In this document: one piece after another, positions 30,994 to 40,984 of the stretch
Layout: each line of letters begins with the position of its first letter
Numbering within the stretch: position 1 is the stretch's first letter
From: Leishmania mexicana MHOM/GT/2001/U1103
Taxonomy: Eukaryota; Euglenozoa; Kinetoplastea; Trypanosomatida; Trypanosomatidae
Reading direction: 5' to 3'
Assembly: GCF_000234665.1 (NCBI RefSeq)
Contig: NC_018329.1
Span: 248,001 to 312,000, forward strand
Length of the DNA: 64,000 bases
Program-made: the position numbers and the translations under genes
The notes under the pieces: model-generated
Databases searched by the model: none
What the model saw: the letters and a program-made list of their open reading frames with translations, nothing else
What the model was told of the DNA's origin: nothing

Positions 30994-30994
<1 letters not shown>

Positions 30995-31028
<34 letters not shown>

Positions 31029-31038
31029 TGTGTGTGTC
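30995..31038. repeat. TG microsatellite
   Basis: A TG dinucleotide run of about 44 bp with one T-insertion interruption, in the presumed 5' intergenic region of paralog B. Likely length-polymorphic. Confidence 0.9.
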
Positions 31039-31399
31039 TTCTGACCTCTACCTCTCGCCCCTCCTTATCTTCCCTCATACGTCACACCATTTCTCCGGTT
31101 TCCTGCCACTGTGCTCCTCGTCTCCTCTTTGTGAACCGTGCACATGCGCCCTGCACACACAACATATGCACGAACTCGACTCATCGCTCTCCCTTTCTCT
31201 TACTTTCTCTCTCGCCTCCACCTGCCTACTCTCTCTCCCATAACCGTTACACAGACTCGCCTCCAACTACCTTGTTGTATTGCACTCAAGCGGCCTCCCC
31301 TCGCCAACCTCCCTCTGCACCGTCTGCACCGTTGCTTTCATTGCTCTGTGCGTGTGTGTGTTTCTTCTGCTCGTCGTTCCATCACTTGCGTGCACCGCG

Positions 31400-32320
31400 A
31401 TGACCGACCGAGGCGACATGGCGTCTGTGGCGGCGAGCGCACCGATGGAGGGCGACGGTGAAGCCCTTGTGTCTGTCCTGTGCGTAGAGGCCACCTACAA
31501 GACACAGAAAGTGTTCGATAGGGCGCTCTCGGCGGCCGCGGCCGGCAGTGCGGCGGCGACAGAGGAACTGCGCAAGCTCCCTGGCATGCAGCTCTGCATG
31601 TCACCCGACACGCCCATCCATGCTATTCGGGCTTTCTTGCAAGAGCAGGAAGCCGTGGCCTTGTCGTCAAGTCACCGTCACACCACTGCGGATGACGAGG
31701 AGCAGCAGAACACCAACTCACTGGCCCATGCTCATTTCTTTGTCATTCTCATGCCACCGGTCTCCTCGGAGGGTGCGGAGGCTGTTGAGGCTTTCCTTCC
31801 TCTCCAGGACACCGCAACCCTTCGCGACGTGCTCGCCTCCGGCCCCGTGCTGCGGTGCGCCGACGACGCCAGCGCGGACGCGGCTGAGCAGATGTTGCTG
31901 CTGGTGTACATGCGCGAGAGCGAGTACGGCTTAGACAGCGGCGACTTCCTTCTCGGCGCTCTCTGCGCCGGGCTCTGTGCCTGCTGTATTGCCTTGTGCG
32001 CCTCTGGTGCAGCGCGCTCGGCTGGTGAGAAGAGGCGGCGCAGAGAGTCCGAGCAGCCGCAACAGCCGGTGTACCCGCAGCAGCCGTACTACCCCGGCAA
32101 CGCTGCTCTGCCACCGAGTCCGGCCTACTACCCAGGCAACGTGCCCCCCGGCCAGGGGTACAGCTACGGCGCCCCGCCGGAGTACCCGGTGGCGCACCCG
32201 GCATACTACAACTACAGCGGGCAGGCCCCGAACGTGCACGTGCAACCGCCGGAGGGCCAGAAGCAGGTACCGGACACCTCGACTCCACCGAACGGCACGG
32301 GTGCCCCGGCGCCACTGTGA
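31400..32320 (+). CDS. Single-TM protein with Tyr/Pro-rich tail (paralog B)
   Basis: A 306-aa paralog of the preceding gene. A soluble N-terminal domain (about 15-175) is followed by YMRESEYGLDSGDFLLG and a Cys-rich TM segment at about 181-203 (LCAGLCACCIALCA). A basic stop-transfer cluster (EKRRRRE) comes next, then a ~95-residue tail of QPVYPQQPYYPGN, PAYYPGN, YSYGAPPEYP and similar units, ending GAPAPL, almost the same end as paralog A. Unlike paralog A the N-terminus is MTDRGD, with no myristoylation glycine, so the two products may anchor differently. The frame is open upstream only from a TTG (31280); the ATG at 31400 is the first in-frame ATG. Function unknown. Confidence 0.82.
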   Translation: MTDRGDMASVAASAPMEGDGEALVSVLCVEATYKTQKVFDRALSAAAAGSAAATEELRKLPGMQLCMSPDTPIHAIRAFLQEQEAVALSSSHRHTTADDEEQQNTNSLAHAHFFVILMPPVSSEGAEAVEAFLPLQDTATLRDVLASGPVLRCADDASADAAEQMLLLVYMRESEYGLDSGDFLLGALCAGLCACCIALCASGAARSAGEKRRRRESEQPQQPVYPQQPYYPGNAALPPSPAYYPGNVPPGQGYSYGAPPEYPVAHPAYYNYSGQAPNVHVQPPEGQKQVPDTSTPPNGTGAPAPL

Positions 32321-33225
32321 GCGAGGGTTACGGAAGGTTAGGAGCGCCACTGGTAGCTGCTCTGGCTGCGTCCGCCGTGATTCTCTTCCGTTTTTCAAGT
32401 ATTTGCTCGGCCGTTGATGACCCCTTTTCTTTGGTCGTCGTTTTGACTGTGGATGTGTGGCACTCCACCCCGTGCGCGCATCTGCATGCATGATACACGA
32501 GACTTCTCGTGGCCGTGCAGACACACACTCATCATTATGATCACGCTCGCATTCATGCGAGGGGCGTGTGCGCACTGTGGAGCGCGACAGAGAGATGGAG
32601 AGGGTGACGAGTAAACGTTTGGGCGTGTGGGTGTGTGCGACAGCGGATATCTTATCTTTCGCTCTGCGTGTATGTGCGCGTATGTGTGTGTGTGTGTGCT
32701 GCCTTACCCCGCCCCCCTCCCGCTCTTTCTTTTCCCCACGTATACCCGCTACGCTGTGTGTGTGTTCATGCTTGTTGGTGTTCTCCACCCTCACCCTCTC
32801 CCTCTCGCCTGCCCACTCTTCCCACTTCTCCGACGGTCGTTGTTGTCGTTGCTGTTCTTTGCTTGTCTGTCTCGGTGCGATTTTGTCTTGATGGTCGTCA
32901 GTGCTGGCGGTGTTGTTCGATTCCTTTTTCCCCCCTTTGCGCGTACGGCACGGCTTTCCTTTTCTCCGTGCGGCTCTCCTCTCCTCTTCTGTGTGTGTGT
33001 GGAGGGGGCTGGTGTGCAAGGCGGCTGTGCGTGAGGTGCCGCGAGTGTGAGAGAGAAGGTGTCATGTCTGTCGGTGATGCCTTGTAGGCGTTACAGGAAA
33101 GAAAGCGTTTCTTGGGGAGAGGGGGGTAGCAGCAGTATGCTCACGAGGTATATGCGCGTCTTGTGTGCTTCTGCGCGTCTCTCCTTCTCCCCGTGCGTGA
33201 CGCTGTGTGCGCTCGCATAGGATGC

Positions 33226-33263
33226 CTGCTGCTGCTGCTGCTGCTCCTGCTGCTGCTCCTGCT
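33226..33263. repeat. CTG/CTC trinucleotide repeat
   Basis: About 12 CTG units with two CTC interruptions, outside any supported coding region. Confidence 0.85.
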
Positions 33264-33409
33264 TTGTGTGTATGTGAGTGTGTCAGCAATATCGTGCCCC
33301 CCTCCCCACTCTCTCGATCTCTTCATCCTTTTCCTTGTTCTCCCATGCGCGCGCGTGCCTTTGCGATCAATGCTGTCGACTTCGGTTCTTGCTTTCCTTC
33401 TTGGCGTTG

Positions 33410-33526
33410 ATGTCCTTTCGGCGTCAGGAGGCTCTCAAGGCACTTGGCCGCGACGCCTTTCTCTACCTCTACGGCTCTAGTTACGTGGCCCTGGGTATCT
33501 CGTGCATGTGTGTGCCAACTCCATAG
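33410..33526 (+). CDS. Candidate 38-aa microprotein
   Basis: An ATG-initiated frame of 38 codons in an otherwise repeat-dominated spacer. Unlike its surroundings, the peptide has balanced composition and typical codons (CTC, GGC, GCC, TAC): a basic start MSFRRQEALKALGRDAF followed by a short hydrophobic stretch (YLYGSSYVALGISCMCV) and the end PTP. This looks like a small amphipathic or single-pass membrane peptide. A CT-rich tract lies just before the ATG, but no AG falls between the two; the nearest upstream AG is near 33282. It could also be the remnant N-terminus of a decayed gene. No family recognised. Confidence 0.35.
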   Translation: MSFRRQEALKALGRDAFLYLYGSSYVALGISCMCVPTP

Positions 33527-34694
33527 TGCTGTTCTAGTCGCTCCTAACCCGCACGTCGCCACGACGGCGATGTCAATGACGACTGAGATGGCAACGCAGG
33601 GCTGCATTCCTCCTATTTTTCTCCTACGTGCTTTCGCGCTTTCCTTCTTTCGACTCTTCGTGAACCCTCCCCGCCCCGCCACTCCCCTCTCCTCTCTCCC
33701 TCTGCTACCGTGCAGATGCAGCCCTGCCGTAATTTTGTGCTTGTAAGAGGCTGTGCGTGTTCGTGATTTTTCCAAGTTCGGGAAGCTTTTCTCTATGTTG
33801 TGTGTCCCTTTGCTTTCCTTTCTCCTGTGTCCCCCCCCCCTCCACTACCCTTTGCTGCCCAAGGCGTCCGTGTGGGGTTCTTCTCCCCTCTGTCCCTGCC
33901 CGTCTGTCTGTGAGTGGTGTCCGCGCGCGTTGCTCCGTGTAGCGTGTGTGTGTGTGTGTGTGTGCGTCCACGATCGGTCAGGTCATTTGTGTGAAAACAT
34001 TTTTTTGTTCGGTAGCGTTTCTCCTCCGTGCGTGTGCCCGTGTGTGTCGCCCTCGTTGCCGACGGGTTGCTCCCCATGCGGAGTGTAAAAGTACCCGCCC
34101 CTCCGCCCCTCCTCTCCCCCCTCCATCCTGGGAGTCTCTCGTCTCTCTCATTAGTGCGCCAACGCTTCCACCTGCATTTTACCTGTATCTCATCCTCTTC
34201 AGCTTTCTGTGATGTCCTTTGTTTTTTTTTAGCATCTTCCACGTTGTACTCTACTATCGCCGCTGCTCATTGTATTGATGATGCTGGTGGTGCCAGAGGA
34301 GGCGTGTTGCCCACGTGTCGAGAGCCGGCGCCGTGTGTGTGTGTGTGTGTCTCTGCTCGTCTTTCACCGTTGTTTGTTTTACGCGAAAAGCCCGGGTGTG
34401 CTGACGTGTGCGTGTGTCTGCATCCGTGCATGCTGGCATGCATGCAAAACACGCTCACGTCAACACACGAACACACATATATGCATATACACGTTGGCGC
34501 GCGGAGGAAAATTATGAAGGGCTGTGCGCGTAGCGGATATTGTTCGATGTTCAACGAATAAAAGAGAGGAGAGAAGAAAGCGGAGCGACGGACTCGATAC
34601 ACACGCACTCACACACATAAACACACTCTTTCTCTCGCCTTCTCTCCAAACAAACCTAGCGAAGGACCCCCCTCCCTCCCCTCCCCCCCCAAAA

Positions 34695-34716
34695 AAGCAA
34701 GCAAGCAAGCAAGCAG
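34695..34716. repeat. AAGC tetranucleotide repeat
   Basis: Five AAGC units following a C run and an A run, in intergenic DNA. Confidence 0.85.
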
Positions 34717-36243
34717 AACGAGAAGGACACGTTACGGTGTCCGAGTGGCTCTCTTTCTCTGTGACGGTGCTGGCATGGTGCCAGAGCCGTTTTCCCTCGT
34801 TTTTTCCCGCCCGGAACTCAGTCGAATGCACCCACATCCCCGTGATCGTAGGCAAGGGCGATCGTCCATGGATGCGCGCGTCCACGTCGGCGATTGTCGG
34901 CTTTTGGGGATCCGCCACCGACTCGCTCTATGCCGCATCCCTCCCCTTCCCCTTCCTCCCGTCCCTCTGACCACTTTTCATACCTGTCCTCTCCCCCTTT
35001 TCTCGCTCTCTCTCACGCTTTCCTTTCTCGCGCGTGCGCGTGGGTCTGTATGTGCGCTAGCTGCACCCTGCGCCAGCGGGCTCACTCGTGGATGCTCACC
35101 CACCCGCGCACTTGTCACCGCCACTCCCTCCGTCCGGCAACCCGCATCGCCGCTATTTATTTCGTGTGTTTCGTTCTTGTAGCACAGGGTATGCGATAAC
35201 GCATCCCCCCTTATTTTTCCTTGGCTGATAACACCGCTAGTGAGCCCTGGAACGGCGGCAAGGAGGGAGGACGGAGTTTGAAAGAACACCGGCGCTCATC
35301 ACGGTTGAAGGGTTGCAGTGTGGCAGCACCTTAATGCTCCTGTGCCTTGATACTGTCGAGGAGCAGCACGTGCCACGGCCAGTCATCCAAAGCGGAGTTG
35401 TGCGTCGTCGTATCTTCCTTCTCTTATCCTCAATCCTCCGCTCCATTCTCCTCAACCGTGCATGCCTGTCTGCGTGTGTCTGTGTGCATGTGTTTGCGCA
35501 CCCACACATAAGACGTGCATCCGATCGCATCTCCCCCTGGCCCCCCCTTCCCTCCTCCCCCTCGGTCCATCTCGGGTGATGTGTGCCTTTCTTCATCTTG
35601 TAGGTGCATGTGTAGCTTGTCCCCCACCCCCCACCCCACATAGCCTTTACTGGTATCACTTTTGATTGCTGTTTGTGTGAGGGACCTCCTCGCCGTCACA
35701 CACACACAGACAGAGAGAGAGACAGACGCTCTCTTTTCCTCCTCCTCCTCCTTTTTCTTTTCTACTGTTGTGGGCGGGTCACACATATCGGCGCAGGAAC
35801 TTTTCTGCTGCTGCCTTTTCCTGGCTGTGGGTTTCCGTTTTCGTCAACCCCTGTCGTCTGGGTCTTGGGGCTGAGCCTTTTTTGCTGCTGCTGCTTCTTG
35901 TCGGCGATTTCACGTATCTTCACAACTTGCCCACACCACAGTGGTCACGTGTGGCTCTGCTGCTGCTGCTGATACGGCGGCCGCTGTTACTCGAGCCGTG
36001 GTACGACCACTTCCATTTTTATTTCTTTCTATTTTCTCTTTTCGTCTGCCTCTCTGTGTGTGTGTGTGTGTCTACGTCGGGCGTCACCCCCTCCTCCCCC
36101 CGCCCCACTCTCCCGTGCTACCCGCGTGGTGCCACGGTTTCTTTCGTTGGCTCTCTGTATCTAACATCTGTGGGTGCTCCTATCTCAGTATTTAATATCG
36201 CAACCTATCCTCCTCCAACTCCTGCTCTCTCTCTATCACTGCC

Positions 36244-39200
36244 ATGTCGTGGCCGTGTGACCCCTTTGTCTCCGACGGCGGCTACACAACGCCGCTGCCA
36301 CAGCAGCCGTGCGAGGTGGCCCTCTGGCGTGCAGTTATTAGCCTCTACCAGTATCCCTCACTGGAAGCGCTGCTGAAGGTGAGCGGGCCTGCCGCGGCAG
36401 CTGCGCCAGCATCTCCAGTGCCTGCTGGCGGCAAACCTGTCTCCGCGGCGGAGGCACCGCATGCTGGCGCTCCTGAGGAGGTGGAGGGCGTTGCTGTCCC
36501 GTGTAGCAGAGTTTCTGCCACCTCATCACCAGCACCGGCGACGAGGCTCGAGGTGATGGTGCGGCGCAGCGCCTTCATCGCGGCGGCCGACGCCGCCATG
36601 CACCTGCACACGCCCTCTCCCTCCTTAACACCCTCCGTAACCTCGCCGCTTGCCACGTCTGTGGCGTTGAATCTAGAGAATTCACCTGCGCTGCCTCTCC
36701 CTCGTTCACCAAACGCACCCACGGCAGCGTCGCTGCAGCCTCGCAGCCACTCCACCGGCAGCTGGTGCGACAAGGACGATTCGCTCGCCAGTACCTCTAC
36801 AACTGCCTACATTCGCGCCGCCTGCCATCGCGTGCTCGAGCCGGTCCAAAAGCTTCTCACTCAGTTCAGTGCGGACAAGCTCCACGTCGGTGCCAGTGTC
36901 GTAGACGTGGCTGTGCAGCACCCCCTGCCGTGGCTCCGCGTCGAGCTGGTGCGGCTCTTGCTGACGTTCAAGCGGTGGAACTGGTCCATGTGCGCGCCGG
37001 TGGCCGTTGCTGCCGGCGTGGGTGACATGGATGTGCTGACGCATCTTCTCTCCGTTGAGGAGCTGGAGCCCAACCTGGGCTTTCCCCTCAGGGTCGCCGT
37101 TCAGTGCCATCAAAATGAGCAAGTGCTGCCCTTCTTGGTCTCTCATCACCGCATTAGGCCCAACTATGGCAGCGCCTTCTATGCGGCCGTTGTCGTGGGG
37201 AACACCGAGGCCATGTACATCCTTGGCGCTGCTGCAGGGGTCAACGTGAACCGCTTTGTCAACAGCGAGGGCACGTCGGCGCTCTTGTACGCGCTACGCC
37301 AGTTTCTCATGTGTAGCTCCGTCGAGGCGGCAGCGCAGCAGCCATCGCTGACCACCGCTTCGGTGGCGCTACACGGCCGGAAGCCCCAGTCCGCCATCAC
37401 AACGCCGTCCTCGCCTCTCCCCTCCAGGGCGAAGCAAGGGGTGGTCACCATCTCCCCGTTCTTTGCAGGTGGAGTCAGCGGCGGTGCGAGGGCGCCGGCG
37501 AAGCATGGATTTCTCAGCCTCCCATCTGGTGACGCTGATGGCAGCGGAGCGGCATCTTCCGCAGCAGCAGCAGCACCCTATGGTGGTGCCCCATACACAT
37601 CGGTGTCCTCGAAGGCCATGGGGCCGCTATGGGAAGGCGGTAAGGTGCTCTTCGGCAATGCGTCGGCCGACTGGGCCATGGCCGATGGACACGAAGGCGT
37701 TACGGTGGCAGCGTATGGAGAGGGCAGAGACGAGAAGCGCAACGCCGCCTTCCGACAGGACACCGCTACTCATCGCTTGCAGACAGCGCAGCACTGGAAG
37801 GCCGTGCTGCTGTACCTGCTTGACCACCCCGCGATCGAAGTGAACGCCGGCTTCTACACGACACCGCTGCAGATGGCCGTGATGGCTGGCAACGTTGAAG
37901 TTGTTGCATGGCTCCTGCAGCACCCACATCTTTGTCCTAACCGCTTGCCGAAGGCGACCTCGGTGCTGCGCGACTCCTACTGCCTGGTGCAGCGGCAGTC
38001 TCTCTCCGAGGATGCCCTGAAGCACCTCATTGCAACCCCAGTTGAGATGGCGGTGCAGCTGCATCAGGTGGAGGCCTTCAAGCTGCTCGTCCGCGACCAG
38101 CGCGTTCGAATGCCTGTGGGGCTCATCATGGACCTAGAGCGGCTGGCGTGGAACGCAGCGGCGATTCCATACCTGACGATACTCGCGCAGCACCGCGCCG
38201 ACTGGGAGGGATGGGGCTGGCGCTCGCGTCGTCAGTGTCTGCTCATCGCCACGGCAGCCAGCTGCGTCGTCGCGCTCTGCAGCTGGGTTGTATGGTGTGC
38301 GTGGTACGATTCTCTCCAGGAATGCGGGGTCGTGCTGCTGTGCACTTACGCGGTGCAGGTGGTAATGACCATCATTCTCTTTGCGTGGGAGGCCTACACT
38401 GTTCGAACCACTTCATCTGCGGCACAACAGCCGACACCCAAGCCGGCTCCAGTGCTGGCGGCCTTTGTGCAGCACCTGGCGCCAGCCTGGTCGAGTGCGT
38501 GGCAGTGCGGCGCCTCGGCAGTGCTGTTGCTCTGCCCTGGTATGGTGCCTGTGCTGGATCTTCTCTGTGCGTGGAGTTTGTACAAGATCCATCGGAGCCG
38601 ACGACCTCTGCAGGCAGCCGCGCGCGCCGGTGGTGCTGCGCCAGCAGCGTCTCCGCAGCACCGGTCCTTCGGCCTCACTGACAGCCCCACCAGCCACGCG
38701 GGTTTGTCGCACGCCTCTCGCGAACGAGAAGATCGCACGCGGCGCCAGTCGATGTGGTTCTCATCCACTGCACGCGGGTGGAGCGGCGTGTCCGTCACGT
38801 CGAACGTCTCTGGCCACAACAGCTTTACGGAGGCGCCGTGCACGGCGAACTTCAGCCTCAAAGAGAGCTTCTCATGTCCTCGAGCAGCGACGGTGCGCAC
38901 TCGGAGGCAGGTGTTGACCGGTGGCGGAGTTCAGAGGCGGCTTCATTCTGGCGGTGGCTCACCGACCTCGGCAGCAGCGGAGGGTCCGGCGCCGGCGTCG
39001 GCGCACAGAGTGATAGCGTGTACGGCCGGTCGTGCCACTGCCCCTGACGGAGAGTTTGTCTTCCGCATGGTCTCACCTATAGTCACCAACAGCATCACCT
39101 TCTCGCCGTCGGTTGGCCACCGCGATCCGTGGGTAGTGCCTGGTCGTCCCTCTCGCTTCGCCGCCTCCACGGAGTACCACGCCCCTGACCTGACGCTGCG

Positions 39201-39750
39201 TGCGCTGGCGTACGTGACGTACGATTGGCTGCTTGTCGCGCCTCGATTGCTACTCTCTATCGTGGGCATCTTCATGTTCATGCACATGGTCTTCTCCAGC
39301 CCGCCAGCCCCGTCCTCGCCGCCGACTGCAATGGTTGGGAACGGCTCGACGGTGGTGGGGGTGGGTAGGGCGACGCCGCCTCGGTCTGCCACCGGAGTCA
39401 GCGACGGCACCGCCACGCACTCCATCTTTACTGTGTACCCCTACGATCGCCCGCTCTCAGCTGTGCCGACCGGAGCTGCGGCAATAACGGTGGAGACGAA
39501 CCCCGCCGATCTGCCGCGCTTCAGCACCATGATGGGTCTGGTGGGTTTCTGCGGGCTGATCGCGTCCATCGTGAGCGGTGCGATGCTGCTTGCCATGGTG
39601 ACCTCGCTGCGCTCCATCACGACACAGTCCTTCTTCGCCAGTCCAAAAGGCAAGCGCAGCGCTGACGTCGACCGCGGCGGCGACGGTCTTGTGTTGCGCC
39701 ACTGCGAATGGGATGGGCCGCGTCGCGCCGCTGACACGCGCGCCGACTAG
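36244..39750 (+). CDS. Large ankyrin-repeat, multi-transmembrane protein
   Basis: A 1168-aa protein. The N-terminal ~190 residues are Ala/Pro/Ser-rich. Ankyrin-like helix pairs appear at about 220-370 (for example LRVAVQCHQNEQVLPFLVSH and YAAVVVGNTEAMYILGAAAG). They are interrupted by ~140 residues of low complexity and resume at about 515-650 (TTPLQMAVMAGNVEVVAWLLQHP, then TPVEMAVQLHQVEAFKLLV). Hydrophobic segments follow at about 665-688, 694-718, 755-785, 990-1020 and 1096-1120, with a long Ser/Arg-rich loop (about 790-980) between the third and fourth. The combination recalls ankyrin channels or DHHC-type proteins, but I see neither a pore loop nor a DHHC motif, so no activity is assigned. 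The ATG at 36244 opens the frame after a CT-rich tract, with a possible splice AG at 36187-36188. Confidence 0.85.
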   Translation: MSWPCDPFVSDGGYTTPLPQQPCEVALWRAVISLYQYPSLEALLKVSGPAAAAAPASPVPAGGKPVSAAEAPHAGAPEEVEGVAVPCSRVSATSSPAPATRLEVMVRRSAFIAAADAAMHLHTPSPSLTPSVTSPLATSVALNLENSPALPLPRSPNAPTAASLQPRSHSTGSWCDKDDSLASTSTTAYIRAACHRVLEPVQKLLTQFSADKLHVGASVVDVAVQHPLPWLRVELVRLLLTFKRWNWSMCAPVAVAAGVGDMDVLTHLLSVEELEPNLGFPLRVAVQCHQNEQVLPFLVSHHRIRPNYGSAFYAAVVVGNTEAMYILGAAAGVNVNRFVNSEGTSALLYALRQFLMCSSVEAAAQQPSLTTASVALHGRKPQSAITTPSSPLPSRAKQGVVTISPFFAGGVSGGARAPAKHGFLSLPSGDADGSGAASSAAAAAPYGGAPYTSVSSKAMGPLWEGGKVLFGNASADWAMADGHEGVTVAAYGEGRDEKRNAAFRQDTATHRLQTAQHWKAVLLYLLDHPAIEVNAGFYTTPLQMAVMAGNVEVVAWLLQHPHLCPNRLPKATSVLRDSYCLVQRQSLSEDALKHLIATPVEMAVQLHQVEAFKLLVRDQRVRMPVGLIMDLERLAWNAAAIPYLTILAQHRADWEGWGWRSRRQCLLIATAASCVVALCSWVVWCAWYDSLQECGVVLLCTYAVQVVMTIILFAWEAYTVRTTSSAAQQPTPKPAPVLAAFVQHLAPAWSSAWQCGASAVLLLCPGMVPVLDLLCAWSLYKIHRSRRPLQAAARAGGAAPAASPQHRSFGLTDSPTSHAGLSHASREREDRTRRQSMWFSSTARGWSGVSVTSNVSGHNSFTEAPCTANFSLKESFSCPRAATVRTRRQVLTGGGVQRRLHSGGGSPTSAAAEGPAPASAHRVIACTAGRATAPDGEFVFRMVSPIVTNSITFSPSVGHRDPWVVPGRPSRFAASTEYHAPDLTLRALAYVTYDWLLVAPRLLLSIVGIFMFMHMVFSSPPAPSSPPTAMVGNGSTVVGVGRATPPRSATGVSDGTATHSIFTVYPYDRPLSAVPTGAAAITVETNPADLPRFSTMMGLVGFCGLIASIVSGAMLLAMVTSLRSITTQSFFASPKGKRSADVDRGGDGLVLRHCEWDGPRRAADTRAD

Positions 39751-40252
39751 ATGATGTAGGCTTGTCGCGGCTGCGGAAAGCGCAGCGCAAGATGCGGGGA
39801 TGGAGGCGACGGTGGCGGCGGGATGGGATGATACGGCAAGTGGAGTCCGTGGGTGAGCGTGTGCAGGACGCCGGTAGTCGCGCGTGAGAACAGTCAAGCG
39901 GAGGAAGCCACACCGAACATTACTGATGCGATGGCAGGCGTGGGGCGGCGGAGCGAGACGCGGCGCCGCTTTTTATGGACGTATGGGGACCTGCACAGGG
40001 CACAGGCGTTCCTATTTCTATCTCTGCACAGAGGTGTGGTGAGTCCTGGCGGGGAGAGAGCTTGAGGCAAGCGACGAGGTAGTCCAGCTATGTCTGCTCA
40101 CTGGGGACCCCCTGTCCCCCTCCCCTTTTCCGCGCGCGTTCAACTAGAAAGATATCGAAGTGGCGCGTGTGCATCTCCCCGCATCTTCCTCACGTAACCC
40201 CACTCTCTCCTTCCCTCTCTGCCCTAAACACGCCAACATATAAGCTCGAGTC
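39751..40252 (+). other. Spacer between the ankyrin-repeat gene and the Zim17-like gene
   Basis: Only 502 bp, short for this array. It contains a CT-rich tract at 40197-40222 and an AG at 40243-40244 for splicing of the next mRNA. No gene. Confidence 0.75.
40243..40244 (+). promoter_or_regulatory. Candidate trans-splice acceptor AG for the Zim17-like gene
   Basis: The first AG after the CT-rich tract at 40197-40222, nine bases before the ATG. A second AG at 40249-40250 is an alternative. Confidence 0.5.
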
Positions 40253-40984
40253 ATGCCTCATCTCCCCGCACTTCTCTCCGTGCCGATGTGTCCGGCGGTG
40301 CACCGTGGCTCGCACATCGGCACCCGTGTGGCCGGTGTGCTGGCTCCGAGATTGCAGCCAGCGCTGCGAGCACAGTCGTCATGCGCATCCTTCTCCGCGG
40401 CGTCGTTGGTCGCTTCCTCTCGCCGCTGGTGCGCCACTGGGTCGTCGTCCAGTGACACTCCCACCCGCGGCCATTCAGAGGCAAAGACGCCATTGACGGG
40501 CACATCAGCCGCAGCGCCCACTGGACTCACTGCACACGATAATGTCACTGCCTCTACCACGGCCGTGGCGGAGCATCTCCGGCAACTCTCCCCCGAAGAC
40601 CAACAGCGCATCATCGCTGCCTTGCAGACACCAGAGGAGGAGAAAAGCTCCGTCATGGGCGGCGCCGGCATCGGCCCGGCGGATGGTGACATGGTGGCCG
40701 CTTTCACCTGCGGTCCGTGCGACTACCGCATGGTGAAGCGCTTCAGCAAGCACGCCTACACAAAGGGCATTGTCATTGTGGAGTGTCCCAACTGCCGCGC
40801 GAAGCACCTGCTGGCCGACAACCTTGGGTGGATGGAGGACAAGGCTACGAACATCGAGGACATCTTGAAGGCCAAGGGCGAGAGCTTTGTCCGCATTGGC
40901 GGAACGGAGGGCGACTACCAGGTGGTTGGGGAACCAGCGTTGGCCGCGTCTTCTACGTCGTTTGCCGCAACGCAGCAGTCATAG
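40253..40984 (+). CDS. ZIM17: Zim17/Hep1-type DNL zinc-finger protein (mitochondrial Hsp70 escort)
   Basis: A 243-aa protein. Residues about 149-200 form a DNL-type zinc finger: C153-x2-C156 and C178-x2-C181, with the signature D189-N190-L191. Family members (yeast Zim17/Tim15/Hep1, human DNLZ) keep matrix Hsp70 soluble and support protein import and Fe-S cluster assembly. The ~85-residue N-terminus is rich in Ala, Ser, Arg and His and almost free of acidic residues, fitting a mitochondrial presequence. The region between (about 85-148) includes a helical LSPEDQQRIIAAL segment. It is longer than yeast Zim17 (~174 aa) mainly at the N-terminus; an in-frame ATG at 40286 is a possible alternative start. 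Confidence 0.92.
   Translation: MPHLPALLSVPMCPAVHRGSHIGTRVAGVLAPRLQPALRAQSSCASFSAASLVASSRRWCATGSSSSDTPTRGHSEAKTPLTGTSAAAPTGLTAHDNVTASTTAVAEHLRQLSPEDQQRIIAALQTPEEEKSSVMGGAGIGPADGDMVAAFTCGPCDYRMVKRFSKHAYTKGIVIVECPNCRAKHLLADNLGWMEDKATNIEDILKAKGESFVRIGGTEGDYQVVGEPALAASSTSFAATQQS

Larger units (their letters stand above)
28876..31399 (+). other. Intergenic region between membrane paralogs A and B
   Basis: 2.5 kb of CT-rich and TG-repeat sequence. It is interrupted by about 0.5 kb of non-repetitive, GC-balanced sequence (29890-30390, listed separately as a possible degenerate SIDER) and contains a long TG tract at 30995-31038. No supported gene. Confidence 0.65.
32321..36243 (+). other. Intergenic region between paralog B and the ankyrin-repeat gene
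   Basis: A 3.9-kb interval of CT-rich sequence with TG, CTG (33226-33263) and AAGC (34695-34716) tracts. A 38-codon microprotein candidate lies at 33410-33526. A patch of more complex sequence at about 34725-35170 might be a decayed repeat. Otherwise no gene is supported. Confidence 0.6.

Noticed and set aside
31280..31399. Signal-peptide-like extension of paralog B
   Set aside because: It looks like a hydrophobic leader, but the frame opens only from TTG; eukaryotic initiation there is unlikely and the segment is a translated CT/GT tract.
34725..35170. Patch of complex sequence suggesting a gene or decayed repeat
   Set aside because: Open frames on the two strands are equally plausible and short, and I could not align it to the SIDER-like copies.
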